From IMG/VR virus record IMGVR_UViG_3300032240_000787, positions 1 to 53,919 of that record: a DNA stretch of 53,919 nucleotides; one strand, given 5' to 3'. The translations under genes were made by a program, and so were the position numbers. How positions within the stretch are numbered: the first letter of the stretch is position 1; each line of letters starts with the position of its first letter. The DNA comes from a virus. The notes under the pieces were generated by a model, which was not told the DNA's origin, made no database searches, and worked only from the letters and a program-made list of their open reading frames with translations. Below are positions 31,501 through 39,855 of this stretch, one piece after another.

Positions 31501-34308
31501 AAGCACCGCGACTTCAACAAGATCCCTGATGTGGCCAAGCACTTGGCCGGATCCCTGTCGCAGGGCAGCTACAAGATCATTGAAGACCCCCGCATTCAGA
31601 GCGCCATCAAGCAGGCTGGCCACAGCGGTTACTTCATTAACCACAAGAACGGCAAACAGCAAATTGTCCAGAAGGCTGACGGCGGCATGGTGAGTTCAAT
31701 TGAGCAAATGAAGGCTCAAATGATGGCACGTCGGGCACCGGCTTCACTGAGCCAACTGCAGTCCATTGGCGTAAACGAAGCCCCAAGCCTTGGCGTGAAG
31801 GCTTATGTGCCCCCTCGTGGCCAATCCATGGATGGCACGATGCCTTTTGGCGGCGTGGACATGAGCAGACTCAACCCCGGGCAACAACTGATGTCTGCAC
31901 AGCCGCCTCAGCAGCCCCAAGGCGCTCCCGGTGGCCCTCAGGCTGGCCCCAGCGGCCCTACGCCGCCCATGGGCAACATGTTGCAGATGACCCCACAGGG
32001 CCAAGCAATGGCCGCTATGGGCGGCAACCAGCCACCACAGCAGCCTCCCCAGCAACCCCCGCAGGGCATGGCCGATGGTGGCGGCGTGAATGGCAACATC
32101 CAGTTGAATGTGCCCTTCTCGACCGGCGGGAACAACAATCAATCCAGTCAGTCTGGTCAGGTGACATCACTGAGCGACATGGTGGGAAGCAACTCACTAA
32201 TGCCCCAGCCGTACCAACAGCCATCTTCCAATGACCAGCAGTCGTCCCAACAGAACGACCAGCAGTCCTACCAGCAGGACGCACAGCAAAGCGACCAAAT
32301 CCCGCAGTCGGGCATGGATCGCACGCCCATTGGCGACAAGACGGGTGGCCCCATCGGATATGCAGGCGGTGGCCGCACAAGGATGCCATCTGTTGACCAG
32401 ATGAAAATGGAGTTGTCCAACAAAAAAAAAGTTCCGTGCATGACGGACAGTCATGGCTACGCTGATGGTGGTCAAGTGTTTGAAGAGACCGAGCCGCCCA
32501 AGCAGACCGTGAAGGCGTACAAGCTGTTCCGTGCCGACAAAAAGAAGCCCGGGAAACTGTTTCCGTTGTTTGTGGACGCCAACACGCCCGTTGAGATGGG
32601 CAAATGGCTGGCCGCAAAAGAAGGCGAGATGCGCGGCAACAAGGTCAAATCCAAGATCGGCGACCTCGCGTACCGTCCGGGCTGGCATGCAGGCGACCTG
32701 CCCATTGCCACCCACATCGGCGAGAAGTCTCACCCCAAGCTGACCGCTCCTGACGCTCGTCCTGAGCACCATGTGTGGGCCGAAGTGGAGATGCCCCACG
32801 ATGTTGACTGGCAGTCAGAAGCCAACAAGCGCGGAACAAACACCCGTGGAAACATTATCCCGGTGAAGGCGCACATCACTGACCAGATCCCTCACGGTGG
32901 CCACTACCGTTACAAGACCAACCCCAACATGACCGGCAATTGGCTGATCGGTGGGGCAATGAAGGTCAATCGCGTGCTGTCGGACGCCGAAGTCAAGAAG
33001 ATCAACAAAGCCGCTGGCACTGCAGACCTGCCCCGCTTGAAAAAGCAAAAGCTGTCCGACTTTGGATTTTCCAATGGCGGTAGCACCACCAAGGGGTATG
33101 TCACTCACACTCCGCTCAATCCGCACCCGGAGGTCGGAAATCGCTTTGTGGCAACGCCTCAAGGCAACCTTGCAAACCGCAAAAATTTCAACATTGAAAA
33201 ATACGAGAACAAAGGTTCAATTGTTCCAATCCCATACGATGCGACGACCCGCGACATGCTGGTGTCGGAAATCTCCGGCCACCAACTGCAACGCCCCTTG
33301 TTGACCGAGGGCGGTTTTGATTACTCGCTGGACAAGGGAAACATGGCTCAAAACATTGGCGGAGCATCTAATCTTGGGATTGCCAGCCGTGTGCAAAAGC
33401 GTGTTGACCAAGCCGCACAAGAGCATCCCGGTGATGTTTTTCTTGTGCCAAACACAATGAGCGACAGCGATTTGGTGAAGAACTATCCAGAGAACTTTTC
33501 TCACCACCCCGTCCACATCATCATGGACTTGATGGAACAACGCCAACTGAACAAAAAAACCCTTGACGCTTTGACCAAAGACCTGCGCAGTCAAGTTGAA
33601 CTTGTCAGAACGCCAAAGGGGATTGTCAAAACCCAGCCGTACAAAAACTTTGTCGGCTTCGGTCATCCTGAAATGCACGACCAGATCAGGTTTGGCGGCA
33701 GAAATTTGGAAACAACCGCTGGCAATTTGCGCAAAAAGATTGTGGAGCGACTGGGTCAAGTCAACATGCAAAAGCTGTTGGACTACAACATTGGCGACGT
33801 GCGTGCTGGCATCCTTGATCCCAACATCATGACCGACCCCAAGGCATACATGGGCCACACATTTGTGAAGGCAAAACCCGGAGCGCCACTGCGTCTGAGC
33901 AAACATGGCTCTTACGACACCGACTACACCGGCAAGAATATGGGCGGCATGGGAGGCAACCGCCCTCTCGAAATTATGATGCCTGATGTGTATGAGGACA
34001 TTGAAAAAGAACTTTTGCAACGTCCAAAAAAGAGCGAAAAATCATCTTTACAGCAACGTGCTCAGGTGGTTGGCGCACTGGAAAAGCGCAAAGAGCGTTT
34101 TGCCCAGCCAATCAATGCCCGTGTTATCAACAACGCTGGCCTGTACGAGGAAGGGTTACGCAACGGCGAGTTCGACCCAAAGAGCATTGAATCTGTTTTG
34201 GCGTATTTCAAACGCAAGGGCGGATACAAAAAGGGCGGAAAGGTTAAACTTCACGCCAATCAAGACACCATGGCCCTTGAACTGAGCCGTAAGAAGAAAG
34301 CCAAATGA
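28570..34308 (+). CDS. Giant multi-domain 'polyvalent' phage protein
   Basis: 1912 aa from ATG 28570 (GAGGG 5 nt upstream). N-terminal ~700 residues: helical, unknown. A PcfJ-like segment lies at about 738-780 (MGHCVGGYCPDVLEGRSRIY then SLRDAKGEPHVTIE). Residues ~1107-1255 are Pro/Gln/Gly-rich linker. Residues ~1313-1495 form a domain (KAYKLFRADKKKPGKLFPLF, GWHAGDLPIATHIGEKSHP, HYRYKTNPNMTGNWLIGG) that I associate with polyvalent proteins of phages. A further unknown domain ends in KKGGKVKLHANQDTMALEL. Related 'KGG...D-x-M' motifs occur near 930 and 1270. It may be packaged and delivered with DNA; inference only. ATGA overlap with the portal gene. Confidence 0.75.
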   Translation: MAKKPYRDPKTTKIEDWKWKELPAVLKSVPLTAIPDYIQKGYGGFMNEQLSRAKAGELTPRDLLKAYTITQSSIGRGGLSHATATKTGMRLPNTGEEIRPEGAFAEWLGSPMGQKYLDMASRGEVDPRVLSDIQQKFAPFGKQNQLAEQMTYAVQNMPGMAKTLNSAITGPTEDYRDWAEQMKGIAGAKSGFVGSMLGRGDLPTLDARQLNLHALPANVGISSIMNRGKGKGAREAVDRLIARQNAMGLSIDPSLKPHYQHLAHHAVWDAVGNNQTTHGDIIKAMRGYDKGGRAEPTQEQMLAELQQANRPYFGGAGTKKYAGAKKRAEQADVNLLPDPKTYAAVQGFLGTPPNEQGFSVLHPDAAGIRQAGEAGFYGGIGTQLLPLASALKTRVGQLPPADPRMRQAGVIKLPGGNWLSGSVEKSLADLKRPDRATGGRSDPKASMAEMKATYTPEVLATMSPETKAHVATAMQDLERKIALNDWVDRNLTNYVKKQMATPDDPVRKLAEQGILHKPQAPYSYQNATEAAKKREAYGGSRQAQSNLARQWEDESDLAINAPTASTIRTNESLYRDNPWIEKLSPEDRVYVLNKPGYREPEINSLGFDHIMDVLREDVAAGRIRPEQLNKVSMEQAVRRTHEYDQEIAKRMREAAIKNTEGMPVHKEYPEGYKWIELKLPEAKVPEGATWEEYNGIQRLFGPKGESLSLGATKDEAIKLLNREEREKVLEDALKYEGETMGHCVGGYCPDVLEGRSRIYSLRDAKGEPHVTIETEPNPQPYPVSGEAFAMLPQATKAQYGQHVREWRQRNPHIQELTDEHTAQALREAGVPPLPDRIVQIKGKQNAAPKEDYLPFVQDFVRGGNWSKVGDFHNTGLIRKSDLIDKFSPDELDAIGAGEYLTKAEHDDLLLKALQPPLEGKKRGGVVKMVKGSDQMAIDAMNLATCGCNVQHKADGGTVKPFDYENPSHVQNVANIAAKHRDFNKIPDVAKHLAGSLSQGSYKIIEDPRIQSAIKQAGHSGYFINHKNGKQQIVQKADGGMVSSIEQMKAQMMARRAPASLSQLQSIGVNEAPSLGVKAYVPPRGQSMDGTMPFGGVDMSRLNPGQQLMSAQPPQQPQGAPGGPQAGPSGPTPPMGNMLQMTPQGQAMAAMGGNQPPQQPPQQPPQGMADGGGVNGNIQLNVPFSTGGNNNQSSQSGQVTSLSDMVGSNSLMPQPYQQPSSNDQQSSQQNDQQSYQQDAQQSDQIPQSGMDRTPIGDKTGGPIGYAGGGRTRMPSVDQMKMELSNKKKVPCMTDSHGYADGGQVFEETEPPKQTVKAYKLFRADKKKPGKLFPLFVDANTPVEMGKWLAAKEGEMRGNKVKSKIGDLAYRPGWHAGDLPIATHIGEKSHPKLTAPDARPEHHVWAEVEMPHDVDWQSEANKRGTNTRGNIIPVKAHITDQIPHGGHYRYKTNPNMTGNWLIGGAMKVNRVLSDAEVKKINKAAGTADLPRLKKQKLSDFGFSNGGSTTKGYVTHTPLNPHPEVGNRFVATPQGNLANRKNFNIEKYENKGSIVPIPYDATTRDMLVSEISGHQLQRPLLTEGGFDYSLDKGNMAQNIGGASNLGIASRVQKRVDQAAQEHPGDVFLVPNTMSDSDLVKNYPENFSHHPVHIIMDLMEQRQLNKKTLDALTKDLRSQVELVRTPKGIVKTQPYKNFVGFGHPEMHDQIRFGGRNLETTAGNLRKKIVERLGQVNMQKLLDYNIGDVRAGILDPNIMTDPKAYMGHTFVKAKPGAPLRLSKHGSYDTDYTGKNMGGMGGNRPLEIMMPDVYEDIEKELLQRPKKSEKSSLQQRAQVVGALEKRKERFAQPINARVINNAGLYEEGLRNGEFDPKSIESVLAYFKRKGGYKKGGKVKLHANQDTMALELSRKKKAK

Positions 34309-36827
34309 TGGACGAACTCGACCCAACTTTGGAGCCTCAGGTCGCCGAGCAGGACGATGGCAGTGCCATTGTCGATCTGCCCGAAATCCAGATGGAAGAG
34401 CAGCCCGACGGGTCTGCCATTGTCACCTTGGACGACGGCCCGGAGGAGAACCCGGACTTTTACTCCAACATGGCCGAATCGTATGACGACTACGAACTGG
34501 GCCGACTAGCGATGCGCTACCTCGACCTCTTGGAAAAAGACAAGAGTGCTCGACAGCAACGCGACAAGCAGTACGAAGAGGGCATCAAGCGCACTGGCAT
34601 GGGCAATGACGCCCCGGGTGGCGCTACCTTCATGGGCGCGTCCAAGGTGGTTCACCCAGCCATGGCAGAGGGCTGTGTGGACTTTGCGGCCAAAGCCATC
34701 AAAGAGATGTTCCCGCCTGATGGCCCTGTCCGCACCAAAGTGCTGGGCAAGATGGACGAGTTGAAGCAGGAGAAATCAGAGCGCAAGCGTGATTTCCTGA
34801 ACTGGCAGATCACCGAGCAGATTGAAGAGTTCCGTGACGAGCAAGAGCAACTGCTGACTCAACTGCCTCTGGGCGGCTCACAGTACTTCAAGCTGTGGTT
34901 TGACGAGCAGAAGAAGCGCCCATGCGTGGAGTTTTTGCCAATCGACCGGGTGATCCTACCGTTCGCCGCCACCAACTTCTACACCGCCCAGCGTGCGGCT
35001 GAAGTCCACGAGATCACCGAGTACGAGTTCAAGCGTCGGGTATCTGGCGGCATGTACCGTGACATCAATCTAGTGTCTTCGACCATGGAGCCGGAGCAGA
35101 CCAAGTCACAAAAAGCCAACGACAAAATTGAAGGCAAAAAGTGGGAAGACAACGAGGACGGCCTGCGCGAGGTCTACCACGTCTATACCCATCTGGAGTT
35201 GGGGTACGACAAGTACAGCAAGGGTGAGATGGCCCCGTACATCCTCATGATTGACAAGTTGGATCAAGAGGTGGTTGGCCTGTACCGCAACTGGGAAGAA
35301 GAAGACGAGACCATGTCCAAGCTGGACTGGATTGTGGAGTTCAAGTTCATCCCATGGCGCGGTGTCTATGCCATCGGCCTGCCCCATCTGATCGGTGGCC
35401 TGAGCGCGGCCTTGACCGGCTCCCTGCGTGCTTTGCTGGACAGCGCACACATCAACAACGCCGCCACGATGCTGAAGTTGAAGGGCGCAAAGATGTCTGG
35501 CCAGAGCCAGCAGGTTGATGTGACCCAGATCGTGGAGATCGAAGGCGCACCCGGCGTGCAAGACATCCGCCAGATCGCTATGCCCATGCCGTTCAACCCG
35601 CCCAGCGAGGTGCTTTTTAAGCTGCTGGGCTGGCTTGATCAAGCGGCCAAGGGGGTTGTGTCCACCAGCGAGGAAAAGATCGCTGACGTGAACTCCAATG
35701 CACCTGTGGGCACCACTCAGGCTTTGATTGAGCAGGGCGCGGCGGTGTTCTCGTCAATCCACGCCCGTCTGCATGAGTCGCAAGCCCGTGTGCTGAAGAT
35801 CTTGTGCCGCCTCAACCGCTGGCACTTTGAAGAGATGCGCAAGGGCGACATAGTTGCCGATCTGGAAATCAACCGAGAAGACTTTCAGAAGAACACCGAC
35901 GTCATCCCGGTGTCTGACCCTCACATCTTCAGCGAAACCCAGCGCATGGCCCAAATGCAGGCCGTGCTGGCGCTGGCTGAGAAGCATCCCGAAAACTTTG
36001 ACATGAATGCTGTGTTGAGCCGTTCGCTCAAGCAGATGAAGATCCCCAACATCAACGAGTTGATGAAGGACGTGCCAGCCCCCGAGCAACGCACCTCTGC
36101 GGACGAGAACGCCGCCATGCTGATTGGCCAGCCGTCCTATGCGTATATGCAACAGGATCACATTGCGCACATTCAGGATCACCTGCAGTTCGCCATGAAC
36201 CCGTTCTTGGGCCAGTCGCCATTTGCGGATCCCAACTACCTGAACAACCTGATCGAGCACCTGAAACAGCACATGACGCTTTGGTACCTGAACCGAAGCA
36301 ACGGCTATGTGGCTCAGACTCGCGGTGGAAAACCTGTGGACAACTACGACAACCCAGTTTTGACTGGCACCATCGACCAGTTGTACACCACGGTCGGCGC
36401 TCACGTTCTGCTGGACACCAAAGATGTGTTCCAACAGTTCCAGCCAGCGTTCCAGCAACTCATTCAGCAGGCTCAACAGCGCAAACAGCAGCCCCAGCCA
36501 CTGCCGCCGGACGCACAGGTGGTCAAGGACACCAGCATGGCCGAAACCCAGCGCAAAGCGCAGGCAGACCAGCAACGTGCCCAAGAGGCGCAGGCCAAGA
36601 TTGCCGCACAGGCCGCAGAGCACGACAAAGAAATATCGGCCAAAATTGCCATTGAGAATGCCAAACTCACCGGGCAAGTGATTCAAGAGAATGTTGCCCA
36701 GCAAAACGCCATGCAGATGCACAGTGTGGAGCAAAACAACGACATGCAAAAGCATATGATGGATGCTATGCAACAACCCGCAGCACCTGCTGCACAACCT
36801 CAAGGAGTGCCAAATGGCAGTGTCTGA
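34305..36827 (+). CDS. Portal protein
   Basis: 840 aa. The size and pattern fit P22-type podovirus portals: acidic N-terminus, YLDLLEKDKSARQQRDKQYE, ATFMGASKVVHPAMAEGCVD, WKFIPWRGVYAIGLPHLIGG-type wing, LLGWLDQAAKGVVSTSEEKI, and a long Gln/Ala-rich helical C-terminus, as in barrel extensions. It forms the dodecameric DNA channel at the head vertex. It follows the terminase and polyvalent genes. Confidence 0.9.
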   Translation: MMDELDPTLEPQVAEQDDGSAIVDLPEIQMEEQPDGSAIVTLDDGPEENPDFYSNMAESYDDYELGRLAMRYLDLLEKDKSARQQRDKQYEEGIKRTGMGNDAPGGATFMGASKVVHPAMAEGCVDFAAKAIKEMFPPDGPVRTKVLGKMDELKQEKSERKRDFLNWQITEQIEEFRDEQEQLLTQLPLGGSQYFKLWFDEQKKRPCVEFLPIDRVILPFAATNFYTAQRAAEVHEITEYEFKRRVSGGMYRDINLVSSTMEPEQTKSQKANDKIEGKKWEDNEDGLREVYHVYTHLELGYDKYSKGEMAPYILMIDKLDQEVVGLYRNWEEEDETMSKLDWIVEFKFIPWRGVYAIGLPHLIGGLSAALTGSLRALLDSAHINNAATMLKLKGAKMSGQSQQVDVTQIVEIEGAPGVQDIRQIAMPMPFNPPSEVLFKLLGWLDQAAKGVVSTSEEKIADVNSNAPVGTTQALIEQGAAVFSSIHARLHESQARVLKILCRLNRWHFEEMRKGDIVADLEINREDFQKNTDVIPVSDPHIFSETQRMAQMQAVLALAEKHPENFDMNAVLSRSLKQMKIPNINELMKDVPAPEQRTSADENAAMLIGQPSYAYMQQDHIAHIQDHLQFAMNPFLGQSPFADPNYLNNLIEHLKQHMTLWYLNRSNGYVAQTRGGKPVDNYDNPVLTGTIDQLYTTVGAHVLLDTKDVFQQFQPAFQQLIQQAQQRKQQPQPLPPDAQVVKDTSMAETQRKAQADQQRAQEAQAKIAAQAAEHDKEISAKIAIENAKLTGQVIQENVAQQNAMQMHSVEQNNDMQKHMMDAMQQPAAPAAQPQGVPNGSV

Positions 36828-36963
36828 ACAAGAGCAAAAGAGCATCAACGTGCCCCAGCACAAGCGTCTCGCCATGGGTGAGAAGCTGACCGGCCAGAGC
36901 ATGAAGTCGGGCAACAACGGATCCAAGCCGCAAGGCGGTTTGGCTCAAGCCAAGAAAAAATGA
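36814..36963 (+). CDS. Small Gln/Lys-rich protein, 49 aa
   Basis: ATG 36814 with AAGGAG upstream inside the end of the portal gene (14-nt overlap). The product (MAVSEQEQKSINVPQHKRLA to PQGGLAQAKKK) is polar and disordered with a basic end. Coupled by ATGA to the next small gene. Function unknown. Confidence 0.6.
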   Translation: MAVSEQEQKSINVPQHKRLAMGEKLTGQSMKSGNNGSKPQGGLAQAKKK

Positions 36964-37139
36964 TTCCATTGGTTATCCATGTGATTAAACTGCGACAGGC
37001 AGAGATTGCGCATTCCCTCGCCTTGGGAACCGCATTCAACTGGGAGTCGTACCAGCGCATGGTCGGTGAGCATCAGGGACTGCAGTACGTCCTTGACTCC
37101 ATTGACAAGATGCTGGATGAAGAACGAAATCAAGAATAA
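36960..37139 (+). CDS. Small helical phage protein, 59 aa
   Basis: ATG overlaps the previous stop. It reads IKLRQAEIAHSLALGTAFNW then SYQRMVGEHQGLQYVLDSID, a pattern that recurs between portal and capsid genes in related phages ('lRQAEI...sLA.G.A.nwe.yqr.vG...gl'); this is from memory. Probably a head-assembly accessory. Function unknown. Confidence 0.65.
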   Translation: MIPLVIHVIKLRQAEIAHSLALGTAFNWESYQRMVGEHQGLQYVLDSIDKMLDEERNQE

Positions 37140-37215
37140 GCCCCACTCCGGGGCCGAGGCCGCACTGCAAAGTGCTTTAACGATGCACCTGAAATATGGT
37201 GTTTTAGGAGAGTGA
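37117..37215 (+). CDS. Possible very small protein, 32 aa
   Basis: An open frame from ATG 37117 (MKNEIKNKPHSGAEAALQSA) to TGA 37215, overlapping the previous gene by 23 nt. No good ribosome-binding site. Its stop overlaps a GTG of the next gene. It may be a coupled cistron or only leader sequence. Confidence 0.35.
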   Translation: MKNEIKNKPHSGAEAALQSALTMHLKYGVLGE

Positions 37216-37217
37216 GT

Positions 37218-37673
37218 ATGAGTGAGAAAGAACCGATTCCGACGATTGACGGAGCCGCAGGTATGTCTGATCCAGTTGAACTGGCTTGGGCATTCCCGGA
37301 AGTCAACCCGGGTCAAAGTCCGTTTGGTGGGCGAGTGATCGTCCAGTTGCGCCGCATCAAGAAAAAGGCGGGGCGCATCATCATCGTTGATGAGACCAAA
37401 GAGGCTGAAAAGTGGAACAACATGATCGGCAAGGTGGTTTCGATTGGCCCGTTGGCCTTCAAAAACCGCGAAACCATGTCGTCATGGCCGGAAGGTAGCT
37501 GGGCGCAAGTCGGCGACTTCGTGCGTGTGCCTCGATGGGGCGGCGACCGATGGGAGCGCAAGGCACCAGACACCGAAGAGGGCGAAGATCCCGTGCTTTT
37601 CATGACCCTGAATGACCACGAACTGATTGCAAAGGTCACTGATGACCCGCTTTCGTTCAAGGCTTACGTTTAA
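37218..37673 (+). CDS. GroES-like co-chaperonin
   Basis: 151 aa from ATG 37218 with AGGAG 7 nt upstream (a GTG at 37212 is possible). The central beta-barrel looks like Cpn10: SPFGGRVIVQLRRIKKKAGR, IIIVDETKEAE, IGKVVSIGPLAF and VGDFVRVPRWGGDRW, ending with HELIAKVTDDP. It would cap host GroEL during folding of capsid or other phage proteins. Its place just before scaffold and capsid genes fits. It is longer than host GroES (~97 aa) because of terminal extensions. Confidence 0.75.
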   Translation: MSEKEPIPTIDGAAGMSDPVELAWAFPEVNPGQSPFGGRVIVQLRRIKKKAGRIIIVDETKEAEKWNNMIGKVVSIGPLAFKNRETMSSWPEGSWAQVGDFVRVPRWGGDRWERKAPDTEEGEDPVLFMTLNDHELIAKVTDDPLSFKAYV

Positions 37674-37685
37674 TTGGAGGAAAAC

Positions 37686-38642
37686 ATGTCCACAGAAGAC
37701 AAAAAAGACATTGAATTGACCATTGAAGAGGAAAAAGACGGTTCTGCGCTGGTGGAACTGCCCGAAGGCGTTGAATTGCCCGAGGAAGACCTCTCAAGAG
37801 CCTCTGGTGGCGACGAAGATGACCATCCAGACGACTCAGACGCTGTCCGAGCGGCCAAAAGAGCGCGTCGCAGGGCCAAAAAAGACCTGATTCGCAAGAC
37901 GAATGAGGAAAAAGACATCCGCTTGCAGCAACTGCAGCGCGAAAACGAAGAATTCAAGCGCCGCCTGTCCAGCGTGGAGCGGGAGACCAAGCACGGTCAG
38001 ATCGCACGCATTGACAAGGGCATTGAAGACCAGAATGTGCGGCTGGAATACGCCAAAATGAAGCTGTCCGAGGCCGTTCAGGCTGGGGATGGCGATGCCA
38101 TGGTGGAGGCGCAAGCCCTCTGGAATGAGGCTCAGAACGCCGCCCGGGAATTGGCGCACCTGCGCCAGCGTGTTGAGCATGATGCCCAACAGCCCCAACG
38201 TGAAGTGCCCCAGATTGACCCGGACGTTCAGCGCAATGCCGCCGACTGGATGCGCCGCAATAGCTGGTATCGCCCAGACACATCAGACAAGGACAGCAAG
38301 ATCGCCAAAAAGGTTGATGAACTGCTTGTCACCGAAGGCTGGAACCCAACGGATCCCGATTATTGGGACGAATTGGACTCCCGCTTGCAAAAAGCATTGC
38401 CCCATCGCTACAATGGGGCATCAGGCAGTGATTCCACTGTCAGGAAACCGAGGAACGTAGTGGGAAGTTCAGGTCGTGAGGCTTCGGCCGCATATGGTGG
38501 TAACAACCGCACACAGTTCGTGCTTTCACCCGAGCGGGTCAAGGCAATGAAGGAAGTGGGCGCTTGGGACAACCCTGCGCGTAAAAAAGCCATGATTGAC
38601 AACTTTATCAAATACGACCGCGAAAACGCTGGTCGCCGCTAA
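37686..38642 (+). CDS. Scaffolding protein
   Basis: 318 aa from ATG 37686 (GGAGG upstream). Highly charged: an acidic N-terminus (DKKDIELTIEEEKDGSALVE), then a long basic/acidic coiled coil (RAAKRARRRAKKDLIRKTNE). The C-terminus contains DYWDELDSRLQKALPHRYNG and AKSGREASAAYGG-like basic parts with FVLSPERVKAMKEVG. Position between portal-side genes and capsid, plus length and charge, fit a phage scaffold that shapes the prohead and is removed later. No protease gene is seen. Confidence 0.7.
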   Translation: MSTEDKKDIELTIEEEKDGSALVELPEGVELPEEDLSRASGGDEDDHPDDSDAVRAAKRARRRAKKDLIRKTNEEKDIRLQQLQRENEEFKRRLSSVERETKHGQIARIDKGIEDQNVRLEYAKMKLSEAVQAGDGDAMVEAQALWNEAQNAARELAHLRQRVEHDAQQPQREVPQIDPDVQRNAADWMRRNSWYRPDTSDKDSKIAKKVDELLVTEGWNPTDPDYWDELDSRLQKALPHRYNGASGSDSTVRKPRNVVGSSGREASAAYGGNNRTQFVLSPERVKAMKEVGAWDNPARKKAMIDNFIKYDRENAGRR

Positions 38643-38663
38643 TCAATACTTGGAGAACTGACA

Positions 38664-39212
38664 ATGACCGAATCACGCCTTAAAAAATCCCTGAATGCTG
38701 GCGGACGCCATGATCGCGCAAGCGAGGACGCAAGCCGAGCAGCACCAGAAGATAAGTTCATTTCAAATCAGGAACGTCGCAAGATGTGGAGTGAGGAATG
38801 GACGCAATCAGCCTTGCCAAAACTGCCCAACATGGATGGGTGGCACCTTTGCTGGCTTTCGACAACCAACAGCTACGACTCCATCGACAAGCGGATTCGC
38901 CTTGGGTACGTTCCAGTTAAATCTGAAGAGTTACCGGGCTATGAAGACTATCGAGTGAAGGCCGGAGAGCATGTTGGCTACATCTCATGCAACGAGATGT
39001 TGCTGTTCAAACTCCCCATGGACATCTACCAAGAGGTCATGCTCTATCAGCACCACGAGAAGCCTCGTGAGGAAGCTGACAAGATCCGTGTCCAAATTGA
39101 GAGCCTCCAAGGGCAGCGTGACAGCAACGGCAAGTCGCTGGTGAACGTCGAGGGTGAAGGTCTTGGTAATTTTGATCAGCATGCACCCAAACTGCCGGTA
39201 TTCTCCGGCTAA
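38664..39212 (+). CDS. Head-region phage protein, unknown function
   Basis: 182 aa, GGAG upstream. It starts with a disordered basic segment and then reads GWHLCWLSTTNSYDSIDKRI, LGYVPVKSEELPGYEDYRVK and VGYISCNEMLLFKLPMDIYQ, as seen in conserved proteins between scaffold and capsid in several phage genomes. Probably an accessory of head assembly. Function unknown. Confidence 0.7.
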   Translation: MTESRLKKSLNAGGRHDRASEDASRAAPEDKFISNQERRKMWSEEWTQSALPKLPNMDGWHLCWLSTTNSYDSIDKRIRLGYVPVKSEELPGYEDYRVKAGEHVGYISCNEMLLFKLPMDIYQEVMLYQHHEKPREEADKIRVQIESLQGQRDSNGKSLVNVEGEGLGNFDQHAPKLPVFSG

Positions 39213-39227
39213 CCCAAGGAGTTTCAA

Positions 39228-39842
39228 ATGAGTTCTACCTCTGCTCCGTTTGGCTTGCGTCCTGCGTTCCATCCTTCTGGTCTGGATCGCGCACAGGCGC
39301 TTGCTGGCGGTATCGTGTCGGGCTATAGCACCGACATCCTCAAGGGCGCACCCGTGCGCTACAACAGCACTGCCGGTACATCCGTCGCCGCTGGCACCAT
39401 CACCAACGCAGCCTCTGGCGGCGCATGGTCTGGCGCTTTCGCTGGCGTTGAGTGGACTGACACCACTGGCCGTCGTCGTATCAGCAACTACTGGCCTGCC
39501 AGTACCACGTACCAGACTGGTTCGTGCGTTGCCTACTTCTACAACGACGCCAACATCGTGTACGAAATCCAGTCTGACGCGACCATCGCTCAGACCTCGC
39601 TGGGTGGCGAATACGACTTCAGCGCCGGTACAGGCTTCACCGTGACCTCTGGCTCGACCACTACTGGCCTGTCTTCGACAGCGTTGGGCGTGTCCACCGC
39701 CAAGTCCAACGGCTCTCAGGGTCAGATGCGTGTCGTTGACATCGCTCCCTACCCGGACAATAACTGGGGCGATTCCTATGTGATCGTCCGTGTCGTCAAC
39801 GCTCAGTCTCAGTACTTCGGTTCTGTGACCGCTATCGTTTAA
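39228..39842 (+). CDS. Putative capsid decoration/stabilising protein
   Basis: 204 aa, beta-rich with Ser, Thr and Gly. It starts SSTSAPFGLRPAFHPSG, a start often seen in phage proteins placed just before the major capsid protein. It lacks Cys clusters or membrane segments. A capsid surface role is inferred from position and composition. Confidence 0.65.
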   Translation: MSSTSAPFGLRPAFHPSGLDRAQALAGGIVSGYSTDILKGAPVRYNSTAGTSVAAGTITNAASGGAWSGAFAGVEWTDTTGRRRISNYWPASTTYQTGSCVAYFYNDANIVYEIQSDATIAQTSLGGEYDFSAGTGFTVTSGSTTTGLSSTALGVSTAKSNGSQGQMRVVDIAPYPDNNWGDSYVIVRVVNAQSQYFGSVTAIV

Positions 39843-39855
39843 GGAGGGCTAAACC

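Noticed and set aside
35754-36926. 390-codon frame on the minus strand
   Set aside because: Antisense to the portal gene; Leu/Val/His-rich shadow without motifs or operon context.
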